Position numbers and translations under genes: made by a program. Positions 1 through 11,444 of a stretch of 64,000 bases of DNA are shown here, piece by piece. The notes below the pieces were generated by a model. The model was not told where the DNA came from and ran no database searches. It saw only the letters and a list, made by a program, of their open reading frames with translations. Position 1 is the stretch's first letter. Every line of letters starts with the position of its first letter. This DNA is from Megalobrama amblycephala (taxonomy: Eukaryota; Chordata; Actinopteri; Cypriniformes; Xenocyprididae), in assembly GCF_018812025.1 (NCBI RefSeq), contig NC_063051.1:978001-1042000 (forward strand), in the 5' to 3' direction.

Positions 1-225
1 AGCAGGAGACCAAATTTAATACGAGTAATTTAATAATGTGGTGCCATTTTGTTCTTTTAGTTTCGATGTCTGAGAAACAGCAGTGTGAGATGGTGAACGT
101 TCATCATATTCACAATATGTGAAGTTACCAAAGACAAAAATAGCTACATTGCATGCCTGTGCGTACAGTATGTTATATAATGAGAAATATTATTCGGTTT
201 ATCGTTGTAATATGACTGAGTTGCC

Positions 226-396
226 ATGCATGAGTCAATATTTCTTGGACTTGTTTGTGGTTTTGCAAAGTCACGATGGTGGTACAATCCAAAGTTTAGG
301 ATCAGTATTACATCTGCAACAAATGAAACTGGTTTTGGATCTCAGAGTCCGATCCAGGATAACTTTAACTTTGGCGCTGTAGACCTGGATGGATAA
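226..396 (+). other. weak coding-like ORF, possible last exon of an upstream gene
   Basis: An open frame of 56 codons ends in tandem TAA stops and closes with residues NFNFGAVDLDG. Its composition looks protein-like, and a tract resembling a splice acceptor (ttttgttcttttag) ends at position 60 in the same orientation. I do not recognise the product, and an ORF of this length is not unlikely by chance. A second short frame (389-511, ending TSRL) overlaps it, which weakens both. If real it would be the 3' end of a plus-strand gene starting left of the window. Confidence 0.12.
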
Positions 397-1793
397 TAAT
401 TTGGAATTGTGCAACAGTGACCTGTGTGAATGTATTGAGCTTCTTGAGGATGATGAAAGCTTCTCTTTAGCAAGGAACCCTAAAATGACCTTATTAACTT
501 CCCGACTTTAAACATCACCTCAGCGATTTCAGAGTAATCGTCTAGCTTGATGTGACATCGGGCATTGTTTTATTTCAAACAGCCAAACGCTGCTCGCATT
601 AATAGACACGTATGCACAAACTAAGACTACTAAAATGTGAGTAAAAACAATTACCAAGAGTGATTGTACAGATGTGGAAAAATTAAATGAAGAATGTTTA
701 GATATGAAAAAGCAAAGTATTTTGTTCAAGAACTTTCTATACTATTAAGAAAAGGGTTGTGAAAAGCACTAAATTAAGTTTCTTTGGTCTTTTCAGTACT
801 GCATTATAAATGGCAGGTAGCAATATTTCACAGCATTTTAACCCAAGAGAATAAGTTAAAATCATGTTTAGCTTCCCAAGATATAAGCAAAAATATGACC
901 AACATTCATTGCACATTTAGATTTTGCCTTATTAGCTGATATAAATCAGTTTTTGATGGGAGGAAAAGGCCTCAGATGACTATTTTATGTCTGCTTCATA
1001 GGGATGTAAGTGTTTTTGTTATCCACTGTTATTCTTTCGAGTCTCACTATAAAAACAGAGGTGTTCTTTAATGATACAAATTAAAAATATAACCAATTTG
1101 AAGCACTAATGCCTTCACTACTACTTAGAAAACTAATCTTTAATTGTTTTCAAATTATAGCATTTTCTGTTTGTAAAATGTTTCTGAAAAATACGAATGG
1201 CAAATTGAGATTATTCTTCTGTGTTTAGATGTTTTCACAAAAAAAAGTTCTGAACCTAATGACCATTTAAGAGCCTTGTCTTGATTTTTAAGTGTGTGGG
1301 ACACTGTCAATGTGTTAACATTTTAATTCTGTGTGTGAAAACATAAAATATGAATAAAAATGACAAATTGAGGTTTTTGTTTGAAAATGCACTGCATACA
1401 ACACAACTAAATCTAGCCCTGTTTTATTTCGTCTGCACTCTTTTAAAAAATATGTTTATTGGTATCCTAAGTTGCTCTATGGTTTTAAATAAGTTTGTAA
1501 TGTTTCATTATAGTTCTTAAGATCAGTGTTTCTTTTAAAGCACAAAATGTTCTCCTTAGACCTAAGACTGTTTTTTTTTTTTTTTTTTTTTTTAAATTCG
1601 AGTATGATCGGATATCTGGATCTTTATGTTAAGTTAACAGACGCGTCCTCGTGCGATCCTGCTTTTTCGTTTTTAACACGAGATTTTCTGATAACCGATA
1701 GTATGTCGGCTATTACACAGACAGGAAATATATGCAGTTTGTTATCGTCAAAAATACAAAAACACAATATCAGTGAATAAATGATGCACTCAC
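397..1793. other. AT-rich non-coding stretch
   Basis: No gene, repeat family or long inverted repeat was recognised. It contains a run of 23 T at 1571-1593, and an AATAAA-like signal near 1340 that could serve a plus-strand gene ending near position 396. That link is conjecture. Confidence 0.4.
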
Positions 1794-2110
1794 CATATCT
1801 GAAGCAAAGCAAAAGAAAAATCAGCTGTAAGTTCAGCAAAGTTCCCTCTCCATCCTGCGTGACGTGTGTTTATCAAAGCGCCGACAGACGGATAGAATGT
1901 CTCATCCCGCCGCCGCTGTTACATTCGAATTTTAAATGTTTAATGATCCGGCTGCGCGCGCGGTGAAGATCGCAGTGTGTTCGAGAGCTCTGCAGTGTGT
2001 GTCTCGCTCCCTGCGTGTGTGGCGCACTCGAGTGCGCACTAATGTGAAGAAACGTTCAATAAATGAGCGACCTGAAGTTCCTCCTCCTCCTGCTTATATC
2101 CTCAGCACGC
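1794..2110 (-). promoter_or_regulatory. candidate minus-strand promoter and first exon
   Basis: This patch is much richer in G+C and CpG than its surroundings, with several CGCG runs. On the minus strand a TATAAG box lies near 2098-2093, followed by about 300 bases containing only short upstream ORFs. These end at ATATG followed by a consensus splice donor GTGAGTGC (positions 1793-1786). This is the usual layout of a TATA promoter with a 5' UTR exon whose donor directly follows an ATG. No coding exon of the putative gene was recognised to the left. It could also be a CpG-rich enhancer. Confidence 0.3.
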
Positions 2111-2142
2111 GCGTGTAGCTCCACCACAATGAGACTATCCTG

Positions 2143-2145
<3 letters not shown>

Positions 2146-2183
<38 letters not shown>

Positions 2184-2190
2184 CGCGCGC
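2146..2190. repeat. (TG)n-(CG)n alternating tract
   Basis: About 15 TG dinucleotides run directly into about 8 CG dinucleotides. The whole tract alternates purine and pyrimidine, the sequence class that most readily adopts Z-DNA. It sits next to the CpG-rich promoter candidate. Confidence 0.9.
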
Positions 2191-4360
2191 TATTTTTTTT
2201 TAATGTACCTCGAGTCACAAATATAGTAAAACGTGGAAAACAGACATAAAATAACATTTTTGAATCACTCTCTAATGTTTTATAATTCAAATATTTTTTT
2301 TATTTTTTAAATGTGTTTAAAACTACAAAAAGTGAATCAGAATCTACATCCAATGGTCGCCAGAAGGTAAACAGCTTAATTAACACACTTAAATAACGTC
2401 TTAAGTTTGTGTTAAAATGTAGGGAACGGAAAATATCATTAGCTCTGTATAAAACCAATAGAAGTCAATGCCCATGATAGGAAAACAAATGTACGTTTGT
2501 GAAGGAGAGACATTTATTCATGTTCCAAAGAAAGTTGCAGATGATCACATTTAAAAATTGATCATTTTGTCCTTCATTATGATGGCAGTGTTCATGGTGC
2601 ATTTCAGCAAATGTGTACAGTATTTGCACAAATTAGTGATGTTAAAAACATACCCTGAAGTCAAATACAATGCATGATTCTGAAATAATAAAAAATAACT
2701 GGATAAACATGCTGATTTATGTTCCTCTTTCTTTGAGTTCCCTTTCACAGCGAGCAGTAAAGCGAGTTTCCCTATAGGTTGTTTCAATTCAACAGCAGTT
2801 AAAAGAGAAGGATAAATCATACTGTTGTCAATGTAAATGTCCTCAGGTATATGACAGTTTACATTTACATTAACATTTTGATTTGCATTGGAGGGGAAGT
2901 GGTGTTTCTTTAAATCATTTCATACTCAAGTGTTCATAAGTGTGTACTTAAATGTAAATATAACTTAGGTGTGCAATAAAAAATTAGATTTTTGGTCACC
3001 CTCCTTATATTGTCACAAAATTAAGTGTAAGCACAATTATATAGACTATTTAGGATATAGATGTCCTGTCTCTTTAAGAAAGTTGATCTTGTGTACTTTG
3101 GTTCAGTTAGATAAACATAATGGGAACGAACTAAATATTCAAGACAGGTTGTACAAGTTATGTTAATGACATTTCCTTTTTTTTTTTCTTTTCTTTTCTT
3201 TTTTTTTTTTGATTGTATAATTTACCACTACATACCAGATTTGTGAAGTGAGTTTGAACAAGTTTACAAGGCTTGTAAATAATCTGATGAGAGATTTGTG
3301 TGCGAGCGTCTCAAACACTGATTCTGAAAATGCTTTAAAGCTGTATTGTTGTGTGTCATGTATAAATGATCCCAAAACACAAAATAGAGGACTGGGGCTA
3401 GTTGTCACATTTGTCAGCAACTACAGAGACCTTGAATCAAACATCTAATTAGGCATCTAGCTTTATATGTTGAGTTTAACTAGATTGTAAATCATATTTT
3501 TATAGTATAGCTTTTTGCAGTTAAGACTTTAAGGTTTGTGCTGAGTTTCAAAAATAAACTGGCACAAAAAGCGTGACAACTAGCCCTGGTGTAATGTAAT
3601 CAAAGACAGAAATCACCTTTAATATCACATTGTTGTGGAAGTCTCTGTAGCAACACCCTATATCTGCGGGTCAAATCAAGTTCACACTATTAATGTTAAA
3701 AGAAACATTACAACAGTGACCATCATCTGGTTACAATAAGAAGTGATTCAGATGTGTGTGTGTGTGTGTGTGATATGCTAGTGGATCTGATTTATTTCCA
3801 GAGATGGCAACAGTCTGGCTGCCAAGACAGAAAGGTAGAAAGAGTCTGAATAAAGGCGAGCGAGAGCGAGGATGAGGAAAAAATCCGGTAACCTTACCTA
3901 TGACTGCAGTTAAGTAAGGCAACCCAGACACAAATTTGTCTGCCCGTGATTCATTTTTGCGATGAGGGTGGCCGATCTCTGTGCTTTCTGTGGAATGTGC
4001 GGCTAAAGGAGAAAATAAAAGCAGCCATTGTCTTTATCTTTATTTCTCTCTTGGCGTTTTGTTGAGCCGGTCAAACACGCTGCGAACAGCAAGAGATCAG
4101 GGAGAGTTTCCTCCCAATTCACCAGTTCACTTCTGCCTGCCATCCCTCATGAGCAAAGAACTAGAACCCATTTCCAAAACATCATGTAAATATTCCCCAT
4201 AAGAGATGAAGTTCGTTTCTATTTAAGTCTGCATTCAGCTGATGCCAACACTAATATTAAAACCTCGAAGCAGTGGTGAATATATTTAGGTTAAAAGCTG
4301 AGCATCACATTTATTATTGTGCATACTCTGATGAAATCTTGAAGGCTAAGTAGTAAACTT
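2191..4360. other. non-coding, mostly unique sequence
   Basis: No gene is supported. It contains T-rich tracts at 3177-3211 and a short (TG)n at 3752-3772. ORFs here are short and without family resemblance. Confidence 0.4.
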
Positions 4361-4761
4361 TAGGGATGCACGATATATCGGCCGCCATATCGGTATCAGC
4401 TGATATATGTTCATTTTTAATGTTATCGTTATCGGCCCAATAAGTAAATTTGGCCGATATGTTAAAGCCGATAAATAATGGATTATTAAGCTGAGACACT
4501 TCAGATGCGCATTGTTCACAATGATGGTTTTGAATTGCTTGGAATGTGATTGAAATCACTTCAGAAAAGTAAAATACATTTAAGTGCAACATGTGCAGTG
4601 CACATCTGTCATATAAGCTATATAAAATTATAATAGGCTCTCAAAAATTATATAAAAATGTTTTATTTGATTATCAGCCAATATATCGGTTATCGGCTTT
4701 CAAATATGAATAATTATCGGTTATCGGTATCAGCCAAAATTTTCATATCAGTGCATCCCTA
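4361..4761. mobile_element. short non-autonomous hAT element with TAGGGATGCA termini
   Basis: The left end reads TAGGGATGCACGATATATCG and the right end GTGCATCCCTA, an inverted repeat. The flanks GTAAACTT (4353-4360) and GTAATCTT (4762-4769) form an 8-bp target-site duplication with one mismatch, as expected for hAT. The interior is rich in ATCGG/CCGAT words. At 401 bp it has no transposase. A second copy in opposite orientation lies at 31658-32098. Confidence 0.85.
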
Positions 4762-5010
4762 GTAATCTTCACTGTGTGTGATGTTCTGTAGTGTTTGTGC
4801 TCCAGACATGAGTGATTCCTCAAATCATGTGTTTTGTTGACGAGAGGTGCGCTGTTACTTTACTAATCTGTGACTGTTTTCACCTCTTTTTCACAGGATT
4901 GAAGTAAATCTTATAAAGAACAACTCCTTTAAAGGTAGGGTAGGCAATGTTCTTCATAAACACTTTTTTTTTTTTGTTATACTGGTTGAAACTCTTCACA
5001 TCCTGATAGC

Positions 5011-5764
5011 CAGTGTTGGGGAAAATTGCTTTAAAAGTACGTGTTACAATATTGCGTTACTCCCTGTAATTGCATTACTTAGTTACATTTTGTGGAAACT
5101 AATGTGTTACATTACTTTTGAGTTACTTTTTCTCATCTGAGCTTGGCTTACTTGTGTTTTTTCATAACAAAAGTTCTAATTTTGGCAAATGTAAAGGGCC
5201 TTTCACACCAAAAATGAAATGAATAAGCCTCAGGCTGAGGGAAACGCAAATTCACACCTGTACAGTAGAGGGCGCAGCTCAAACAAATCTTTCAGCTGTG
5301 CTGCCATTCTGGATTAAAGAAGAATAGGACGCAGGAGAAGAAAGTTCAACACTCTTACATTAGCAATAAAAATAAAACAAAAAAAAAAATGCTTATTTGT
5401 ATGGTTGAATTGGATCATCAAAGGTCATCAGCAAAGACATTGGTTAATAAAGTGAGATTAAGTACATAAAGTATATTTAATTATTGCAGGTTTGCATAAG
5501 TGTACATTTCACAGTCTTTAATGCCTGCTCGCATTTAGTCTAGAACTACAATGGGCATCATGTTTACACACAATGCCTCTACACTTACTCTCGATTTCTC
5601 TCAACATGGCAACAGTAGAGCTGTCAGTCAATACATGGGAAAACTTGCATTACTTATTTGAAGAAGTAACTTGGATATTTTATTGTAAATTTAAAAGCAA
5701 TGCGTTACTTTATTAGTTACTTGGAAAAAGTAATCTGATTACATAACTCGTGTTACCCCCAACA
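5011..5764. mobile_element. hAT-like remnant with CAGTGTTGGGG terminus
   Basis: The left end CAGTGTTGGGG and the subterminal words AATATTGCGTTACTCC and GTTACTTAGTTAC match the element at 25738-27539, which has a clean 8-bp duplication. The right end is decayed (ACCCCCAACA), and no duplication is recognisable. It carries about one copy of the motif that is amplified in the other element. It lies inside the composite 4933-7192. Confidence 0.65.
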
Positions 5765-5867
5765 AGCTTACGCTGCGTTCACGCCATGTTGTAACTGTAA
5801 TTACAAGATGACATCCCGTGATGTTCTACCCAGAGCTGATCATGCTACGATTTTTGCGTTTCTATCA

Positions 5868-6074
5868 GTGCTATTTTAAGACACCATGAAATATGAACTA
5901 AAATGTGCTTTTAATATACTATCTCTATATTTAAAAAATATATTTATTTACCACTTGTTGTACACTATGGGTTCAAATGTACTATAAGTGTTATCTAAAT
6001 ACATTTTTTAAATACAGAGATAGTATATTAAAAGCACATTTTAGTTCATATTTCATGGTGTCTCAAAATAGCAC
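5868..6074. repeat. long palindrome, probable MITE
   Basis: Arms of about 70-75 bp are near-perfect inverted copies. The left arm starts GTGCTATTTTAAGACACC and the right arm ends GGTGTCTCAAAATAGCAC. A central spacer of about 55 bp separates them. No target duplication could be defined. Confidence 0.75.
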
Positions 6075-6143
6075 ATTTGAGTACACTCAGATGTTCTTAA
6101 GATTATCTTAAGAAGTACTAAAGAAGAATTTTTTGTATATTAA

Positions 6144-7025
6144 AGGGTTAGTTCACCCAAAAATGAAAATTCTGTCATTAATGACTCACCCTCATGTCGT
6201 TCCAAACCCGTAAGACCTTCGGAACACAGTTTAAGATATTTTAGATTTAGTACGAGAGCTTTCTGTCCCTCCATTGAAAATGTATGTACGGTATACTGTC
6301 CATGTCCAGAAAGGTAATAAAAACATCATCAAAGTAGTCCATGTGACATCAGTGGGTTAGTTAGAATTTGTTCTAATATAGCAATATAGCAACACCAAAA
6401 TACAAACAATGTAGAATAGCTTGAATACAGCGTGTGTCTCCCTCAGACTGTAAACGAAGCTCGGGCGCACCGGATAACACGTCAGCAGCGTCACTGTGGA
6501 GTCGTGAACCACACTCCGGAGCAGAAGGGGGCGGTAATGCACCAATAAGCTGGATGCCAACCGCCGTAAAACAGGAAAGAAGAAGAAGAAGAAGCGGAGA
6601 GTCATGAACGCAGATTGACAACAGACCCGGAAGAGAAGACAATGCTGAATAAAGTCATAGTTTTTGTTATTTTTGGACCAAAATGTATTTTCGATGCTTC
6701 AAAATGTCGCGGATGTCCTAATCGCCAAAAAAAACCACGGCGACGTAAAAGTGCATTACCAACGCCGACAGATGAAAGGATTCAATGGAATCAATTCAAT
6801 GGAAAGAGAATACAATGCTGAATAAAGTCGTAGTTTTTGTTATTTTTGGACCAAAATGTATTTTCGATGCTTCAACAAATTCTAACTAACCCTCTGATGT
6901 CACATGGACTACTTTGATGATGTTTTTATTACCTTTCTGGACATGGACAGTATACCGTACATACATTTTCAATGGAGGGACAGAAAGCTCTCGGACTAAA
7001 TCTAAAATATCTTAAACTGTGTTCA
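6144..7025. mobile_element. foldback element with TTAGTTCACCC terminus, right end truncated
   Basis: The left end follows TTAA and reads AGGGTTAGTTCACCC, the terminus shared by other Kolobok-like foldbacks in this window. Long arms at about 6207-6374 and 6875-7025 are inverted copies. The reverse terminus is missing: the right arm stops at about 7025. The middle carries a GC-richer segment at 6430-6600 with (GAA)n and a 64-bp direct repeat. Confidence 0.65.
6639..6875 (+). repeat. 64-bp direct repeat pair
   Basis: Positions 6639-6702 and 6812-6875 are the same 64-bp sequence with one difference (AAAGTCATAG versus AAAGTCGTAG). The 109 bases between them include TTCAATGGAATCAATTCAAT. It lies within the loop of the foldback element. 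Confidence 0.85.
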
Positions 7026-7192
7026 GAAGAATTATACTTCTTTTTCATAAGGATAGTGACGCTTTGCAGACTGTGCTCTGGCTTTGCGCGTTCATGTGTT
7101 TTGGAGTAGGAGTGGCTTTGGAGAGCGCTCTGAAGGGAGAGTGGGATCTAATGCTTTCCAAGCTAGCCTCTCTGAAATCACCTACCCTACCT

Positions 7193-8357
7193 TTAATGCA
7201 CTTGAGTCTCAGTGCGGCACTAATAAACACAGTAGAGCCATTCACAGCAGGCCATTCTTCTGAACTAATAAACTCTCTCTGTTTGTCTGTGGTGGTTCTG
7301 TGAGTAGTTAGTGCAGTGTGTGTTAGTCCTCTAACCCCTCACACACAGGTTGCTCCTCTCTCAGCGCGCCCCACTAGTGCCCCTCTTGTCCGTGGAATGT
7401 GGAAATCATTTCCCCCTTAATTTTATAATGGAGGTGGGGGGGAGGCCTCCCTTTGGTTCAATTTTCACCAACACCATAAAAAACAGCGGTCGTAAGAACA
7501 GCACGGACATCTGTTTTTTCCATCGCCAGGACTTTAATGATCAGGTAATAAAAGTTTCATTTGACAGAAATTACAACAGATGTTTCAGCCGATAAAGTTC
7601 AGATAGAAGCGATCTCTCTGGAGACCCCGCTGACCCGACGGGCCATACCGCCACAACAAAACCCCTTAAAATCACCGCCAATGCAGTCAGATCCAGTTTA
7701 CTTCCACTGCCAGGTCTACACACTAAGGTTTTCTTCTTTTTTTCACAGCTTCTTGACTTTTGAGTTGTCTGCAGGTCAGAATTTGTGTATTTCTAAACTC
7801 TGGATTAATGTTCTTATTTGCATATAATATTAACAAACCATGTTTGACCATTTTTACTATTTCCTTCAAATGCATGCTAAACAAAATCACAGCGTGCAAG
7901 TTTCTGTGACTGTACAAAGTGCATGAATGTTTAATGAGGTTAGCATTGATTAGTTTATGAATGGTTTTCGCTTCCTAAACAACCTGCTATAACATCTAGC
8001 ATCATTTAGCAATGCAATTTGTGTTTTCACTGCTGATTCTCTGAAGAAGCTTTAAAAATATGTGGCCTCCCATGTAATGAAGGATAACAGATTGATCCTT
8101 CATGGCCTTGCCTACCCCAGAATTCATTGAGGGCCGATGGCTACAGGATTTTTGAGAGAAATTGCCAAATTACATTTTTAAACATAAGTATTGAGTTACT
8201 TACTCAAATATCTAATGATACAAATGTAAAAAGAAAAAACTTTAAATCTGTTCAAATGTTGACATTATCTTACTGAGATGCGATTATATATAGTTTACAC
8301 TCTTTATTATGCAGAAATGGAACATGGCGAACATATTTAGACAGTTTATGAATGCTG
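7193..8357. other. non-coding stretch
   Basis: No gene or clearly bounded repeat was recognised. Short ORFs at 7350-7830 overlap in several frames and show no family features. Confidence 0.35.
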
Positions 8358-9004
8358 ATTAGTGTGTGTCCCTTTCCAGAAGAGGGCGGAGCTTAAAGAG
8401 CTCAACAACAAGAACAAAGCTGGAGAATCTCACGCAGCCAAAATGAGGATTGTCAGTAACGGTGTTCAGCCTTACATTGTTCAAACCGGAGTCGACACTG
8501 ATGGAGAGACTCAGGAAGAAGTTACAACTTTTAGACGTTTCTGAACGGTTAGTGGATAAATTTATGTAGTTGCTGTGGAGTTGATTCAACTTATCGACTA
8601 GCATGTGCCGTCATGGTCATCTTTTGTGCAAATCCAGCGTTGAATTGACTCAAGTTTGTGAAGCAGTCCGGCGTAAAATGACAGCATGACAACAACACTC
8701 TACTACAACAACTCTTCCTCTTCTCTAAGGCAGCCCAACATGGCCCCACCCCCTTTGTTGTGTGTTCTCGGGGCGGGGTTTATGTAAATTTTGAGGCTTG
8801 TGATGTCACTAACTAAGGAGGAAGCTTGTTGTAGTCCCTACCAGCTGTTTGTTGTAGTCCTTAAAAAGCGATTTGTGTAAAAGAAAATATCTGTCTTTGC
8901 ATTGAACTTTGAGCGTCGTAACTTTGCAGACGTTGTTTATGATCAAACAGGAACATTACACACTAACTAAAGTTAAAAAAGTGAAATCACAATCAACCAC
9001 CCCT
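8358..9004 (+). mobile_element. Kolobok-like element, copy 1, carrying a frameshifted captured exon
   Basis: This is an inverted copy of the element at 48231-49001. Its right end is ACCACCCCT followed by TTAA (9005-9008). The left end is eroded. It holds a 33-codon ORF at 8443-8544 whose counterpart in 48595-48732 (minus strand) runs 45 codons. Here 11 bases are missing after the TTTRR codons, so the frame shifts into an early TGA. The element occurs three times in the window. Confidence 0.7.
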
Positions 9005-10238
9005 TTAAAATATAATGGGCTTAAGAAATGTATTTTTCTCAGAAATCTGAGTGAAAGGTGTGTACAAATCTTTATTCTGGTATGTAGGCTTAAAAACAAA
9101 TGATAACATGTTTCCAAGTATGTTCTGTCAAATGCACTGATTCAAGAATGCCTTGCAGGAAGCTATTGATACAAACACAGCGTTATTATCCCATGAACTC
9201 GTATTCAGTCTTGTCTTGTCGACTGATGTGAAAATGCCATTCTGGAATCAGTTTAACATCACAAAAACAAGGACACCCACAGCAGATATTGAATAGACAC
9301 TAGTGATGCAGACGAGAAGAACTGATGAAAATTAAAACCTTAATCAGTGTCAGAAGTCATTCTTTACTTTTGTTGTGCGTCACAATTCATATTCATTGGC
9401 ATTTTGGGCATGGTCGGCTTTACATTGCCAAAATATTAGTTACATTGCAAATATTTTTCAGAGATTTTAGATCAAAACTTGCATTAATTTATAAAGGTAT
9501 GCAACTGTCACTATTTCTTTGACATTTCCTCCATTTTTAATCATCTTTTAATGTAATCTCTCTCAGTAGTTTGTTTGCACAATAATAGCATGCACAATAA
9601 TATAGTTTTAGAGAGAGTATACCTTAATCACATGGACATGACTACTTTCTAGAAATATTTTGTGTTAGCTATCTATTTATGAACATATTTGACCAATTCA
9701 ATCATTTGTTCTGTTATTTCAATCTGAAGATATTTCAAAGAATTGATATTCAGAACTGAGATTTTCATGGTTTTCTTGGCGATAGCATTTGATTGGCACC
9801 TGTTCTGGCCTGTTGAAACTAACAGCCCCCAGATGATTTATAATAAACCCAGGGCACGAGCAGTCTGAACGCTTTACGACAGATCAGGACTGTGTGAAAG
9901 TGCGAGTTTGTGTCTTTCACAGCGCGTCTCATCTCTTTTCCCCAGCCCAGCCCCAGAGGTGAGACAGATACATTCACACATTTCATTTTGTGGTTCCCAC
10001 GGCAGTCAAAAATGCACCTGACCCCGAGGCTCATGTACTGGGGGATTTTTTTTTTGTATCCTGCTCTTAAAGGAGCAGCCATGACTAATGCATGTTTTAC
10101 TGTCTCCATTATGCTGCTGGATATTATGAAGTTTCATGCAACGTGACTGGATGTGTGTGTGGAATAGGCAAAACACATCCTCTGTCATGTTTGTCTATGT
10201 TTGATATCGATGTACGTCTATGAATGTATGTGTTTTAA
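9005..10238. other. non-coding stretch
   Basis: No gene supported. The more GC-rich part at 9820-10140 has several overlapping short ORFs on both strands but no recognisable product. Confidence 0.35.
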
Positions 10239-10793
10239 AGGGGTCCTTGATTATGATTTAACTTTAGTTAGTTTTTTAATTACGATGCTCAAAGTTCAAT
10301 GCAAAGGGAGATATTTTCTGTTACAGAAATCGCTTTTTAAGGACTACAACAAATGGCTGGTAGGGACTACAACGAGCTTCTTCCTGGGTTGGTGACATCA
10401 CAAACCCTAAAATTTACATAAACCCCGCCTCCATCAATATCCGACTCCGGTTTGAACAATGTAAGGCTGAACACCGTTACTGACAATCCTCATTTTGTCT
10501 GCGTGAGATTCTCCAGCTTTGTTGTTGTTGAGCTGTTAAAGCTCCGCCCTCTTCTGGAAAGCTGCCCAGCTCATTTGCATTTAAAGGGACACACACAAAA
10601 ACGGTGTGTTTTTGCTCACACCCAAATAGGGGCAAATTTGACAAGCTATAATAAATGATCTGTGGGGTATTTTGAGCTGAAACTTCACAGACACATTCTG
10701 GAGACACCAGAGACTTTATAGATATTACATCTTGTGATATTACATCTTGTGACAAAAATTACATCTTGTGAAAAGGGGCATAATAGATCCCCT
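10239..10793 (-). mobile_element. Kolobok-like element, copy 2, internally deleted
   Basis: It is cleanly bounded by TTAA on both sides (10235-10238 and 10794-10797), with ends AGGGGTCCTTG and GATCCCCT. Compared with 48231-49001, most of the middle is deleted: sequence jumps from the CCCCGCCT block to the start of the captured exon. The exon copy is cut after the residues VQTGV. Confidence 0.75.
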
Positions 10794-10914
10794 TTAAAAC
10801 ACTTTTTGTTTGTTTTAGGTATAGTTCACTCAAAAATCTCACCAATATGTCAATGTATCATGAAGTGCTTTTGTATAACTTCTCCTTTTGCGTCCCATGA
10901 AGAACACAGACCCA

Positions 10915-11348
10915 ACTAACTGGGAACATTCTTAGAACTTTGGCAACAAGTTATGAACTTGTTTACTTCAAAAAGTTAATGTTTAACATTCAAAATCTAT
11001 GAACAAAATTTTTTCCAGTTTTGTTAATAGAACATTTGTTCAAAATTATCTGGTCTTTATTCTCAAAATGTTAGCATGAAAACGAAGGAACAAAAAATGG
11101 AATGTTTTATTTCTGAAATATTTTAGTTGAATGTTCATCTAAAGTTTTTTTTAAATGTCACTGCTTGTTTCAGAATGTTCAGAGAACATTCAAAAGTAAC
11201 GTTCCCATAATGTTTGCAAAATGATAAAATGGAATGTTCCCTTAACCTTCGTTCCATTGGCGTTCAGAGAACATTCAGAATGAAACTTTTCATAACTTAA
11301 CGGGAATGTTAGCAAAATGTTCTGAGAACATATTTGTGTCAGTTAGGG
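10915..11348. mobile_element. dispersed element of the GGGAACATTCTTAGAA family
   Basis: It begins AACTAACTGGGAACATTC and ends ATTTGTGTCAGTTAGGG, an imperfect terminal inverted repeat. It is filled with variants of GAACATTC/GAATGTTC. Related copies lie at 18418-19905 (split by an insertion) and about 33517-33790. There is no coding capacity. Confidence 0.6.
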
Positions 11349-11400
11349 AAACCGAACAACAAAGTTGTATAAGCTCAATGATGATGGTATTTTACTTGTT

Positions 11401-11402
<2 letters not shown>

Positions 11403-11441
<39 letters not shown>
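11403..11441. repeat. (TG)n microsatellite
   Basis: About 18 uninterrupted TG dinucleotides, followed by CGCG. Confidence 0.95.

Positions 11442-11444
<3 letters not shown>

Larger units (their letters stand above)
4933..7192. mobile_element. composite TTAA-flanked (Kolobok-like) element with nested insertions
   Basis: The outer ends are AGGTAGGGTAGG (from 4933) and its inverse CCTACCCTACCT (to 7192), each bounded by TTAA (4929-4932 and 7193-7196). A TTAA duplication with ends starting with two purines is typical of Kolobok elements. The interior is interrupted by at least three others: a hAT remnant (5011-5764), a palindrome (5868-6074) and a foldback (6144 to about 7025). The native interior survives mainly at 4933-5010 and 7026-7192. 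No transposase ORF is present. Confidence 0.7.

Noticed and set aside
6373..6642. Minus-strand ORF with a leucine-rich run
   Set aside because: The leucines come from the (GAA)n tract read in reverse; the frame lies in the loop of a foldback transposon.
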